A DNA stretch of 64,000 bases, taken from Globicatella sulfidifaciens DSM 15739 (GTDB lineage: Bacteria; Bacillota; Bacilli; Lactobacillales; Aerococcaceae). Both the position numbers and the translations under genes were made by a program. Numbering within the stretch: position 1 is the stretch's first letter; every line of letters begins with the position of its first letter. The stretch covers positions 1 to 64,000 of the forward strand of contig NZ_FUWO01000010.1 in the NCBI RefSeq assembly GCF_900167405.1, in the 5' to 3' direction. A model generated the notes under the pieces. It was not told the DNA's origin, did not search any database, and was given only the letters and a program-made list of their open reading frames with translations. This document shows, one piece after another, positions 38,029-45,781 of this stretch.

Positions 38029-38217
38029 TTATACACGTTCAATTTTACCTGATTTTAAAGCGCGAGCAGATACCCAAACTTTTTTAGGTTCTCCGTCGAT
38101 CATCACACGAACTTTTTGTAAATTAGCGCCGAAACGTCGTTTGCTTTGATTCATAGCATGAGAACGAGTGTTTCCTGATTTAGCTTTACGACCAGTGAAA
38201 TAGCATACTTTAGCCAT
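38029..38217 (-). CDS. rpmB: 50S ribosomal protein L28
   Basis: The 62-residue basic ribosomal protein begins [20 protein letters not shown] and ends [17 protein letters not shown], matching bacterial L28. One cysteine remains, so it is the zinc-free form. The start at 38217 has a perfect AAAGGAGG seven bases upstream; the longer frame of 28 more codons reads through the promoter leader. It stands alone between its promoter and terminator. Confidence 0.97.
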   Translation of the reverse strand: MAKVCYFTGRKAKSGNTRSHAMNQSKRRFGANLQKVRVMIDGEPKKVWVSARALKSGKIERV

Positions 38218-38272
38218 CGTAATTCCTCCTTTATATCGCAGGAGCTGAGTCTCTGCTTTTTCATACCTTACA

Positions 38273-38301
38273 AATTTACCATAGTTTAGCTGTAAAGGCA
38301 A
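38273..38301 (-). promoter_or_regulatory. promoter of rpmB
   Basis: On the minus strand TTGCCT and TAAATT are 17 bases apart. The -35 lies across the loop of the inverted repeat 38290-38313. A near-palindromic GCAG..CTGC leader lies between about 38238 and 38256. Confidence 0.65.
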
Positions 38302-38327
38302 GATACTTTACAGACTTTTTTGCTTTT
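38290..38327 (+). terminator. inverted repeat with plus-strand T-run in the rpmB promoter region
   Basis: CTGTAAAG (38290-38297) and CTTTACAG (38306-38313) are followed on the plus strand by ACTTTTTTGCTTTTTT. It looks like a plus-strand terminator though no plus-strand gene precedes it; it could instead be an operator over the rpmB -35. Confidence 0.4.
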
Positions 38328-38334
38328 TTAAAAA

Positions 38335-38997
38335 TTAATGATCATCTTGAACCCACAAAACACTAATCATGCCCTTAGTAAAGGATAATTCAATCGTTGG
38401 TCGGTTGGTGATAAACTCATTACTAATTAAAGCAGTCGGCGTCTTAAAATCCGTTGCTGGCAAATTGTATTTGGCACCTTTAATTTGCCACGAGCTAACT
38501 GGGGTTAAAGAAATGATCGATAAATACTTCGCTTGCGATGGATTCAATAATTGATGATGACCTGGTTGATAAAAGCGCGCTTGATGTTGAGTTTCAATAA
38601 AATGAAGCTTTTCAACAATGTTTTCAAAGCGCGGTTCCAATACTAACCAAATATTGGCTAAAAAGTGGTCAACACGACCACCTCCACCTAAGGCCCCGTA
38701 TATTGCAATCGTTTCATATTGAGAGTAATGCTCTAGCACATATAACAAAGCTAATTGCAAATCCGTATCATCTTTTTCTGATGGATATCGATGAAGTGTT
38801 TGCGTATTTTCTTCAATGAAAACTAATTCACTTGCACTAACTGAATCAAAATCACCGAAAGCATGAGTTAAAGTAAAACCGGCTTTTATTAAGCGATAGG
38901 CGCCATGATCAACCCCTATTAATATGTCTTCTTCTTTTATTCGCAAATGGTCTAGGGCCGGATTAGGTCCTCCTGCGCAAATTATGACTTTTGCCAT
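38335..38997 (-). CDS. thiN: thiamine pyrophosphokinase
   Basis: The 220-residue enzyme makes thiamine pyrophosphate from thiamine and ATP. Motifs GVDHGAYRLI (near residue 29), HAFGDFDSVS (near 46), PSEKDDTDLQLAL (near 73) and GALGGGGRVDHFLANI (near 100) are typical. The ATG at 38997 is 8 bases after AAGGAG; the ATG two codons earlier is too close. It follows rpe by about 12 bases, as in many Firmicutes. Confidence 0.94.
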   Translation of the reverse strand: MAKVIICAGGPNPALDHLRIKEEDILIGVDHGAYRLIKAGFTLTHAFGDFDSVSASELVFIEENTQTLHRYPSEKDDTDLQLALLYVLEHYSQYETIAIYGALGGGGRVDHFLANIWLVLEPRFENIVEKLHFIETQHQARFYQPGHHQLLNPSQAKYLSIISLTPVSSWQIKGAKYNLPATDFKTPTALISNEFITNRPTIELSFTKGMISVLWVQDDH

Positions 38998-39009
38998 TCG
39001 CATCGCTCC

Positions 39010-39651
39010 TTATTTACGTAAAGACTCAATCGCTTGTTGACGGTCCGTTGCGTTAAAAATATAGGATCCTGCTACTAAAACATCGGCTCCAGCTGCCAAA
39101 CATTGTTGAGCAGTTATTTCATTAATCCCCCCGTCAACTTCAATTTCATATTGATATTGGTGTTGACTACGTAACTCTTTTAATTGACTAATTTTGATTA
39201 AAGTCGATTCGATAAATCTTTGTCCTCCGAACCCTGGGTTAACCGTCATGACCAATACTAAATCCACTTCTGATAATACAGCTTCGATGGCAGACACTGG
39301 TGTGCCAGGATTAATCACCACTCCTGCTTTTTTTCCTAGTTGTTTAATCATTTGAATCACGCGATGTAAATGATGAGTGGCTTCGACATGTACCGTGATA
39401 ATATCGGCCCCAGCATTGGCAACCATTTCGACATATCGTTCTGGTTGTTCGACCATCATATGCACATCAAATACTAAGTCGGTATGAGGTCTTAACCATT
39501 GATAGACCATCGGCCCAAAAGAAATATTACCGACAAAGTTACCGTCCATTAGGTCTATATGTAAATAATCTGCACCATATTGTTCAATTTCTTTAATTTC
39601 AGCTAATAATTTGGTAAAATCCGCACTCAATATTGAGGGAGCTATTTTCAT
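39010..39651 (-). CDS. rpe: ribulose-phosphate 3-epimerase
   Basis: The 213-residue TIM-barrel enzyme interconverts ribulose- and xylulose-5-phosphate in the pentose phosphate pathway. KIAPSILSADF (residues 2-12), LHIDLMDGNFV (near 31), DVHMMVEQPE (near 62), VNPGFGGQRF (near 137) and EVDGGIN (near 170) carry the metal and substrate residues. It lies between rsgA and thiN, with 3- and 12-base gaps. Confidence 0.97.
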   Translation of the reverse strand: MKIAPSILSADFTKLLAEIKEIEQYGADYLHIDLMDGNFVGNISFGPMVYQWLRPHTDLVFDVHMMVEQPERYVEMVANAGADIITVHVEATHHLHRVIQMIKQLGKKAGVVINPGTPVSAIEAVLSEVDLVLVMTVNPGFGGQRFIESTLIKISQLKELRSQHQYQYEIEVDGGINEITAQQCLAAGADVLVAGSYIFNATDRQQAIESLRK

Positions 39652-39654
39652 TTT

Positions 39655-40596
39655 TTATTTCTCCTTTTTACGATAAACCGGTTTTCTTTGTTCAATTTTT
39701 TGTAATATTTGACTATAATTTTCATATCGAGAGGTGGCAATTTCGCCGGTTTCAACCGCTTCTTTGACTGCACAGTTAGGTTCATTTTGATGTAGACATC
39801 CTCTAAAGCGACACTCGGCACTCTTACGCCAAATTTCAGGAAAATACTGACTCAGTGCTTCTTTTTCAATTTGTGGAAAGTCAATTGCACTAAATCCAGG
39901 CGTATCTGCAAGAAGTCCTTGATATAAGCGATATAAAGTGACTTCACGAGTCGTATGACGTCCACGATTTAAATAATCACTAATTTCACCGGTAGCAATA
40001 TCGGCTTTAGGTAATAAATCATTTAATAAAGTCGATTTGCCCACACCTGATTGGCCCATCACGATGTAAATAGCATCTTTATTGACTACTGATTCTATTT
40101 CCTCTGCAAAAGCACTAATTTCATTTTTTACGATGACTTGATAGCCAATCTTTTGATAAACGTCTTTAATTTCTTTCACTTTTGATTCAGCTGTCGCTTC
40201 ACCCATCGATTTTACTAATAAATCATATTTGGTAAGTAAAATAATCGGTTCAATTTGATGAGACTCAATCGATACTAAAAAGTAGTCTAATAAATTATAT
40301 GAAAAATCTGGTTCGACCAGTGACATCACAATAAACGCGTCATCAACATTGGCCACCGGAGGTCTCACTAAACTGTTTTTTCTTGGAAATATCGTCACTA
40401 AACGACTTTCTGATTGACTATCATCAAGATCGATTTCGATTTCAACATGATCCCCAACCAATGGTTTTACTTGTTGATGTCGAAATTTCCCTTTAGGTTT
40501 AGTGGCATATGAATGACCTTCAGACCATACATAATAAAAACCGCTAATCGCCTGGTAAATGAACCCTTCTTTCGTAATGATTTGCTTTTCTTTCAT
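39655..40596 (-). CDS. rsgA: ribosome small-subunit maturation GTPase RsgA
   Basis: The 313-residue circularly permuted GTPase checks late 30S assembly. An OB-fold N-terminus is followed by the permuted motifs LTKYDL (G4), GQSGVGKSTLLN (G1, near residue 173) and DTPGFS (G3, near 222). The C-terminal zinc-binding segment CRFRGCLHQNEPNCAVK (near 257) is intact. The start at 40596 follows GAGGAGGG; the longer frame adds 11 unsupported codons. A terminator separates it from stkP. Confidence 0.96.
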   Translation of the reverse strand: MKEKQIITKEGFIYQAISGFYYVWSEGHSYATKPKGKFRHQQVKPLVGDHVEIEIDLDDSQSESRLVTIFPRKNSLVRPPVANVDDAFIVMSLVEPDFSYNLLDYFLVSIESHQIEPIILLTKYDLLVKSMGEATAESKVKEIKDVYQKIGYQVIVKNEISAFAEEIESVVNKDAIYIVMGQSGVGKSTLLNDLLPKADIATGEISDYLNRGRHTTREVTLYRLYQGLLADTPGFSAIDFPQIEKEALSQYFPEIWRKSAECRFRGCLHQNEPNCAVKEAVETGEIATSRYENYSQILQKIEQRKPVYRKKEK

Positions 40597-40615
40597 AGAT
40601 TCCCTCCTCGTTTTA

Positions 40616-40661
40616 TAAAAACAGACCACTACTGCCGACTCTAATCGGTCAATAGCAGTCT
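40616..40661 (-). terminator. hairpin/terminator between stkP and rsgA
   Basis: A long stem (about 16 pairs with some G-U and one bulge, 40623-40661) is followed by GTTTTTAT on the minus strand. Some readthrough into rsgA-rpe-thiN is likely. Confidence 0.55.
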
Positions 40662-40672
40662 TGTCACTTCAA

Positions 40673-42661
40673 CTATTGTTCTGGGTAAACAGCATTACTT
40701 TCCATATAAACTTCACCATTTCTTAAAATACGATACTGACCGACACCATCATTCTTAATAAAGAATTTTAATTGAACGGTCGTTGTTTCGGTTATTTCAA
40801 AACTACGATGTAAAGTATTAATATTGTTTTGTGAATCACCAATATAAACATCGATTACATTTGGTAATGGATTTTTCATTTCCAAATCAGTATCTGCATA
40901 AGTCGGTAAATATTCAAGCGTGATCGTCTCGGTATGTTGTAGAACCACTTCTTCTTGTGCACCTTGTGAGACAACGACTGAAATAGTATCACCTGGAACT
41001 AAAGCTGTACCACTCACAGGGTCTTGGCTAATAACTTGATCAACTGAGATATAATCATCATAAGCATAGGTGACATCAACATTTAAACCATATTCATCTG
41101 CAAAGTTTTGCACCATGGATAAAGGTAAATTATTAAAATCTTGCATAGAAATACTATCCGACATTTGTCCTACTGTAAAGGTAATCGTTGTATCTGTTGG
41201 CACTACTTTTGAGCCAGGTTCAACGCTCTGGTCTAAAATAACCCCTACTTGGCTTTCATCATTGGTCGCCATCCCGCGTCGCACTACAATAAAGTTAGCG
41301 TCCGTCAATTCTTTACGAATCGGTTCATAAGCTTCGCCAATATAATTACCAATTTCAACTTGCTCTTTGCCATTACTTACTACTAAGTTAACAGCACTAT
41401 TTTTTTCAATACGTGAATTGGCTTCCGGTTTAGTTTCAATAGCCGTTCCCGCTGGTAAGGTCTTATCCCACTGGGGAATAATTTGATTGACGTTTAAATT
41501 ATTTTCTTCTAGTAACTTTATCGCTTCTTCTTGCGTTTTATTGTATACATCCGGAATCGTTACAAAACGAGTCGTCTGAGCATAGACATAATAGCTACCA
41601 AGTACTAAGAGTACTAGTAATAATATACCCACTAACCAACGCACGAAACGATAATTTTTGCGCACAGGTTCAATCGGTGGGACGACATCAAAACTAGGGA
41701 CTAATTCTTCATCCAAAGGCTCTGGTGCTTCCATTTTTCCATCTAAAGCCTTATGAGCTGAAGAGATGGGTTTAATTGGTTTTAAAACTGTCGTCTCAGA
41801 CATATCCTTTGGTACAAAAAGTGCTTCATTCATCCGATTAGCACTTAAACTAGTGGTCAAGTCTTGATGCATTTCTTCGACAGAATTATAGCGTTCGGTT
41901 GGATTTTTAGTGGTCGCCTTTAAGACCACATTTTCCAAACTTTGTGGCACATAATCGACCGTATCTTTCACACGGGGAAATGCCTCTTGGAAATGCTTAA
42001 GAGCAATTGACACCGCCGATTCTCCATTAAAGGGAACGGTACCTGTAATCAGTTCATATAATACGACCCCAAGGGCGTATATGTCTGATTTAATCGTTGC
42101 ACTACTCCCACGCGCTTGTTCAGGCGATAAATAATGAACCGAACCTAATAAGGTATTGGTTTGTGTAATACTGGTGTCTGATAAAGCAATCGCAATCCCA
42201 AAGTCGGTAATTTTCACTTCATTATTTTCCGTGATTAAAATATTTTGTGGTTTAATATCACGGTGAATAATCCGGTTTTTATGGGCAATTTCAATAGCTG
42301 ATAAAATTTGACTCATAATCGAAACCGTTAATTCTAATGAAAGTGGCGCATTTTGTTTAATAAAGGATTTTAAATCTGTTCCCTTCACATACTCCATTAC
42401 AATATATTGTTGTTGATCAGTCTCATCGACATCATAAACTTCAACAATATTATGATGCAGTAATTGACTGGCAGACATTGCTTCTCTTTGGAAACGACGT
42501 ATCGCATCTTTATTATCTTGGAAGTCAAAACGCAAAACTTTAACAGCAACATCACGATCAAGTATTAAATCACGCGCTAAAAATACATTAGCCATGCCAC
42601 CTTGACCGATAACATCATTTATCTGATAACGATCCGAGAGTTTATCTCCTATTTCAATCAT
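40673..42661 (-). CDS. stkP: PASTA-domain Ser/Thr protein kinase (StkP/PrkC)
   Basis: The 662-residue membrane kinase senses wall fragments and regulates growth and division. The kinase domain (1-270) has GQGGMANVF, catalytic Lys 41, HRDIKPQN (133-140) and DFG (153-155), with activation-loop threonines before GSVHYLSPEQARG. One transmembrane helix (about 340-360) leads to three extracellular PASTA domains (about 367-570) and a C-terminal beta-rich tail of about 90 residues. Its start overlaps the phosphatase end by 4 bases. Confidence 0.96.
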   Translation of the reverse strand: MIEIGDKLSDRYQINDVIGQGGMANVFLARDLILDRDVAVKVLRFDFQDNKDAIRRFQREAMSASQLLHHNIVEVYDVDETDQQQYIVMEYVKGTDLKSFIKQNAPLSLELTVSIMSQILSAIEIAHKNRIIHRDIKPQNILITENNEVKITDFGIAIALSDTSITQTNTLLGSVHYLSPEQARGSSATIKSDIYALGVVLYELITGTVPFNGESAVSIALKHFQEAFPRVKDTVDYVPQSLENVVLKATTKNPTERYNSVEEMHQDLTTSLSANRMNEALFVPKDMSETTVLKPIKPISSAHKALDGKMEAPEPLDEELVPSFDVVPPIEPVRKNYRFVRWLVGILLLVLLVLGSYYVYAQTTRFVTIPDVYNKTQEEAIKLLEENNLNVNQIIPQWDKTLPAGTAIETKPEANSRIEKNSAVNLVVSNGKEQVEIGNYIGEAYEPIRKELTDANFIVVRRGMATNDESQVGVILDQSVEPGSKVVPTDTTITFTVGQMSDSISMQDFNNLPLSMVQNFADEYGLNVDVTYAYDDYISVDQVISQDPVSGTALVPGDTISVVVSQGAQEEVVLQHTETITLEYLPTYADTDLEMKNPLPNVIDVYIGDSQNNINTLHRSFEITETTTVQLKFFIKNDGVGQYRILRNGEVYMESNAVYPEQ

Positions 42662-43410
42662 GCTGACACCTCCTCATTTGAGAATTCAGATGCTAAAATA
42701 ACGGTAATATTATCAGTGCCTCCCGCATTATTTGCGGCTTCAATTAATTTTTCAGGAAAATCATCTGCAAGACGATCCTGATTAAACATTTCAAGTAATT
42801 GCGCATCTTCTACCATATTGGTTAAGCCATCTGAACAAAGCATCAACATTTCTACTTGTTCCAATGGAATTAAGTTGCTCTCAGCTTCAACATCAGGAGT
42901 GACGCCAATTGATTGAGTCACCACATTGCGTTGTGGATGCATTTGACCTTCTTCTTTCGTAATTTCACCTGTTTTTATTAAGACATTGACTAAAGAATGG
43001 TCTTCGGTCACTTGACGTAATTGGCCTTCTTTGTAGACATATGCCCGGCTATCACCAACATGTACGATAACTAATTGATCCTCGACGACAATCCCCGCAA
43101 CTAAGGTCGTCCCCATGCCTTCAAGCTGACTTTCTGACTTTGATGTTTCATAAATATATAAATTAACGGCTTCAATTTGTTCTTTTAACCACGTTTGAAT
43201 ATTGGTTAAATCAAATTTTTCTTCAGTTTGAACAAAACGCTCCCCTAAAAATTGAGTGGTTTGTTTACTCGCGACATCGCCCGCTTGGTGCCCTCCGACA
43301 CCATCACATAAAATAAATAATACTTGCTGATGTTGATTCGTAAAATAATCAGCATAGTCTTGATTTGATGAACGTTTTCGTCCAACATTTGAACGGACTT
43401 TGATTTTCAT
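42658..43410 (-). CDS. stp: PP2C-type Ser/Thr phosphatase (Stp/PrpC)
   Basis: The 250-residue Mn/Mg-dependent phosphatase reverses StkP phosphorylation. RSNVGRKRSSNQD, FILCDGVGGHQAGDVAS (near residue 35), GMGTTLVAGIV (near 87), HVGDSRAYV (near 107) and MLCSDGLTNMV (near 180) are all PP2C metal-site motifs. The start at 43410 follows AGAGGTG; the frame five codons longer puts the ATG before that site. The ATGA overlap with stkP implies coupled translation. Confidence 0.95.
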   Translation of the reverse strand: MKIKVRSNVGRKRSSNQDYADYFTNQHQQVLFILCDGVGGHQAGDVASKQTTQFLGERFVQTEEKFDLTNIQTWLKEQIEAVNLYIYETSKSESQLEGMGTTLVAGIVVEDQLVIVHVGDSRAYVYKEGQLRQVTEDHSLVNVLIKTGEITKEEGQMHPQRNVVTQSIGVTPDVEAESNLIPLEQVEMLMLCSDGLTNMVEDAQLLEMFNQDRLADDFPEKLIEAANNAGGTDNITVILASEFSNEEVSA

Positions 43411-43437
43411 CCTTTCACCTCTCATATAAACCTCTGT

Positions 43438-44805
43438 TTATTTTTTAACGAAACGACTAATAAAGAAGCCGTCTGTATGATATTGATGCGGCCAAACTCT
43501 AATTTGACCCACTGAATTAAGTAAATCTGCTGGTAGTAATTCTGTTGGTTGGATTGGATCTAATTGAAAATCTGCATGAGTGGCTAAAAATTGATCAACT
43601 ATTTGCTCATTTTCAATCGGTGCTAGTGTACATGTACTATATACTAACACCCCTCCAGGTTTTAATAAACTTGCGACATGATTCAATAGTTCAGCTTGTA
43701 TCTTTGCTAATTCAACTAAATCTTGTGCTTGTTTTTCATATTTTATTTCCGGTTTTCGACGCATCAAGCCTAAGCCAGAACATGGAGCATCCAAATATAT
43801 TGTATCATATAATGCATTATTTTTCGGCAAAAATTTTGACGCATCGGCCTGTTGAGTGGTCACTTTTTCACTTAAACCCATTCTTTGTAAATGTTGATCC
43901 ACTTTCTTTAATTTATGGCTCGATAAATCTAACGCCGTCAGATGGCCTGTTGTTAATAATTGGGCAATATGCGTCGCTTTACCACCAGGAGCTGAACAAG
44001 CATCCAATATCTGCTCTGCTCCAGTTAGTTTTCCTAATGGTGCGACTAACATACTGGACTCATCTTGAATGGTCACTCGTCCTTCCTTAAAGACATTAGA
44101 ATGAATCAAGTCACCACTTTGTACGATTAAGCCATAGGGTGACACCTTACTAGGTTCAGTAATCACTTGTTCGGTTTGTAATTGTTGCTGAATCTCTTGA
44201 CGCTGATCAATATTCGCGATCACTCTCGCTGATAAATGGGGTGTCTCTAATAGACTCTTTAGTAATGATTCCAACTGATCACTTTGATCCCCTAACCAGT
44301 GTGAAAGTTGCTCGACTAACCATAATGGCATGCTATATTGAATACTTAAATAGTCATAGAATGCCGTTGCTTTATCGGGTAATTCCCTTAAAGGTTGGCG
44401 TTTAAACTGTCTTAAAATGGCATTAACAAACTTGCCTAAGCCGCCATGCCCATTCGTTTTCGCAATTTCAACTGCTTCATTTAAAACGGCATGATCTGGG
44501 ATTTTATCTAAAAATAATAGTTGATAGACACTTAAGCGAAATAAAGAAGCAATCCAAGTATCGATTTTCTTGCTCTTGATATAAGGTTCTAAATAATAAT
44601 CTAATGTTAAGCTTCGTTGCACAACACCATAGACTAATTGCACCAATAATTTTTGGTCCAATTCAGTCAAGTGAGTATGTTGTAAGGTTTGATTGATTAA
44701 AACATTAGAATATTGATCTTCATATTCAATTTGATGAATCAGTTTCAGTGCTTGCCATCTAACATTTTTAGCTAATTGTTTTTCACTACGTTGTTTTATT
44801 TTCAT
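43438..44805 (-). CDS. rsmB: 16S rRNA (cytosine-C5)-methyltransferase RsmB
   Basis: The 455-residue protein has an N-terminal NusB-like RNA-binding domain (about 15-140) and an AdoMet methyltransferase domain. The motifs DACSAPGGKATHIAQLL (near residue 265), DAPCSGLGLMRRKPEIKY (near 335) and VYSTCTLAPIENE with the catalytic Cys (near 396) are clear. It methylates C967 of 16S rRNA. It lies 11 bases after fmt and before stp, the normal order. Confidence 0.95.
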   Translation of the reverse strand: MKIKQRSEKQLAKNVRWQALKLIHQIEYEDQYSNVLINQTLQHTHLTELDQKLLVQLVYGVVQRSLTLDYYLEPYIKSKKIDTWIASLFRLSVYQLLFLDKIPDHAVLNEAVEIAKTNGHGGLGKFVNAILRQFKRQPLRELPDKATAFYDYLSIQYSMPLWLVEQLSHWLGDQSDQLESLLKSLLETPHLSARVIANIDQRQEIQQQLQTEQVITEPSKVSPYGLIVQSGDLIHSNVFKEGRVTIQDESSMLVAPLGKLTGAEQILDACSAPGGKATHIAQLLTTGHLTALDLSSHKLKKVDQHLQRMGLSEKVTTQQADASKFLPKNNALYDTIYLDAPCSGLGLMRRKPEIKYEKQAQDLVELAKIQAELLNHVASLLKPGGVLVYSTCTLAPIENEQIVDQFLATHADFQLDPIQPTELLPADLLNSVGQIRVWPHQYHTDGFFISRFVKK

Positions 44806-44816
44806 TGGCTGTCACT

Positions 44817-45767
44817 CTATTCAAATCGTTGCCCGATTAAATCATCAGCATCCATTCCGTTTAAGAAGGTAGTGACATCCATTCTTCTTTTGCCGCTTGG
44901 TTGTAATGAGCTAATCGCATAATAGCTTTCTTCACATTGGACAATTACTTGGTCATCTTCTGCGGCTACAATCGTCCCTGGTGCCACCATTTTCGGTTTA
45001 GCATAAGCTATCGGGTGCCCTGCCCACACTTTTAAGCGTTGACCATTCCACATAGTATAAGTGGAAGGAAATGGTCGAAAAGCCCGGACATGATTATGTA
45101 CTGCCGTTGCCGATTGAGACCAATCAATTTTTTCTTGTTCCTTAGAAATAGTGGGAGAGAATGTAACCAACTGCTCATCTTGTTTAATGGGCGTTATTTC
45201 CCCTGCAAATAATGGTGGTAATGTTTCTAATAATAAATCGCGCCCTATTATTGCTAAACGTTCGAATAATTGACCGACGTCATCAGTGGAATGAATAGGT
45301 GTTTTAGCTTGTGCTAAAATATCACCCGCATCCATTTCTTTTTCCATATACATAATAGAAATACCTGTTTCCTCTTCACCTTGCCAAATCGCATAATGAA
45401 TCGGTGCCCCACCGCGATATTTTGGTAATAGTGATGCATGCACATTAATGGCTAAATATTTTGGATGTTTTAATAATTTGGTCGGCACAAATTGACCATA
45501 AGCGGCCGTGACAATTAAATCAACGTCCATGGCTAATATTTGTTCCATCTCTTCTGATTTACCTAATTTTTCCGGCTGGAAAACAGGAATTTGATGACTC
45601 AATGCCACTTCTTTTACTGGAGAAGCGGTTAATACTTTTTTACGACCAACAGGGCGATCTGGTTGAGTCACAACGGCAATCACTTCATATAATGAGGATT
45701 GTGATAAAATCCCTTTTAAAACTGTTGCTGAAAATTCAGGTGTCCCCATAAAAATAATTTTCTTCAT
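44817..45767 (-). CDS. fmt: methionyl-tRNA formyltransferase
   Basis: The 316-residue enzyme formylates initiator Met-tRNA using 10-formyl-THF. IIFMGTPEFSATVL, NVHASLLPKYRGGAPIHYAI (near residue 106, with the catalytic Asn and His), GISIMYMEKEMDAGDIL, and the C-terminal tRNA-binding domain from about 208 are present. It follows priA by 14 bases. Confidence 0.97.
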   Translation of the reverse strand: MKKIIFMGTPEFSATVLKGILSQSSLYEVIAVVTQPDRPVGRKKVLTASPVKEVALSHQIPVFQPEKLGKSEEMEQILAMDVDLIVTAAYGQFVPTKLLKHPKYLAINVHASLLPKYRGGAPIHYAIWQGEEETGISIMYMEKEMDAGDILAQAKTPIHSTDDVGQLFERLAIIGRDLLLETLPPLFAGEITPIKQDEQLVTFSPTISKEQEKIDWSQSATAVHNHVRAFRPFPSTYTMWNGQRLKVWAGHPIAYAKPKMVAPGTIVAAEDDQVIVQCEESYYAISSLQPSGKRRMDVTTFLNGMDADDLIGQRFE

Positions 45768-45781
45768 ATAATTTACCTCCT

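Noticed and set aside
43545-44090. Plus-strand open frame of 181 codons
   Set aside because: Antisense shadow of rsmB, which has full family motifs on the other strand.
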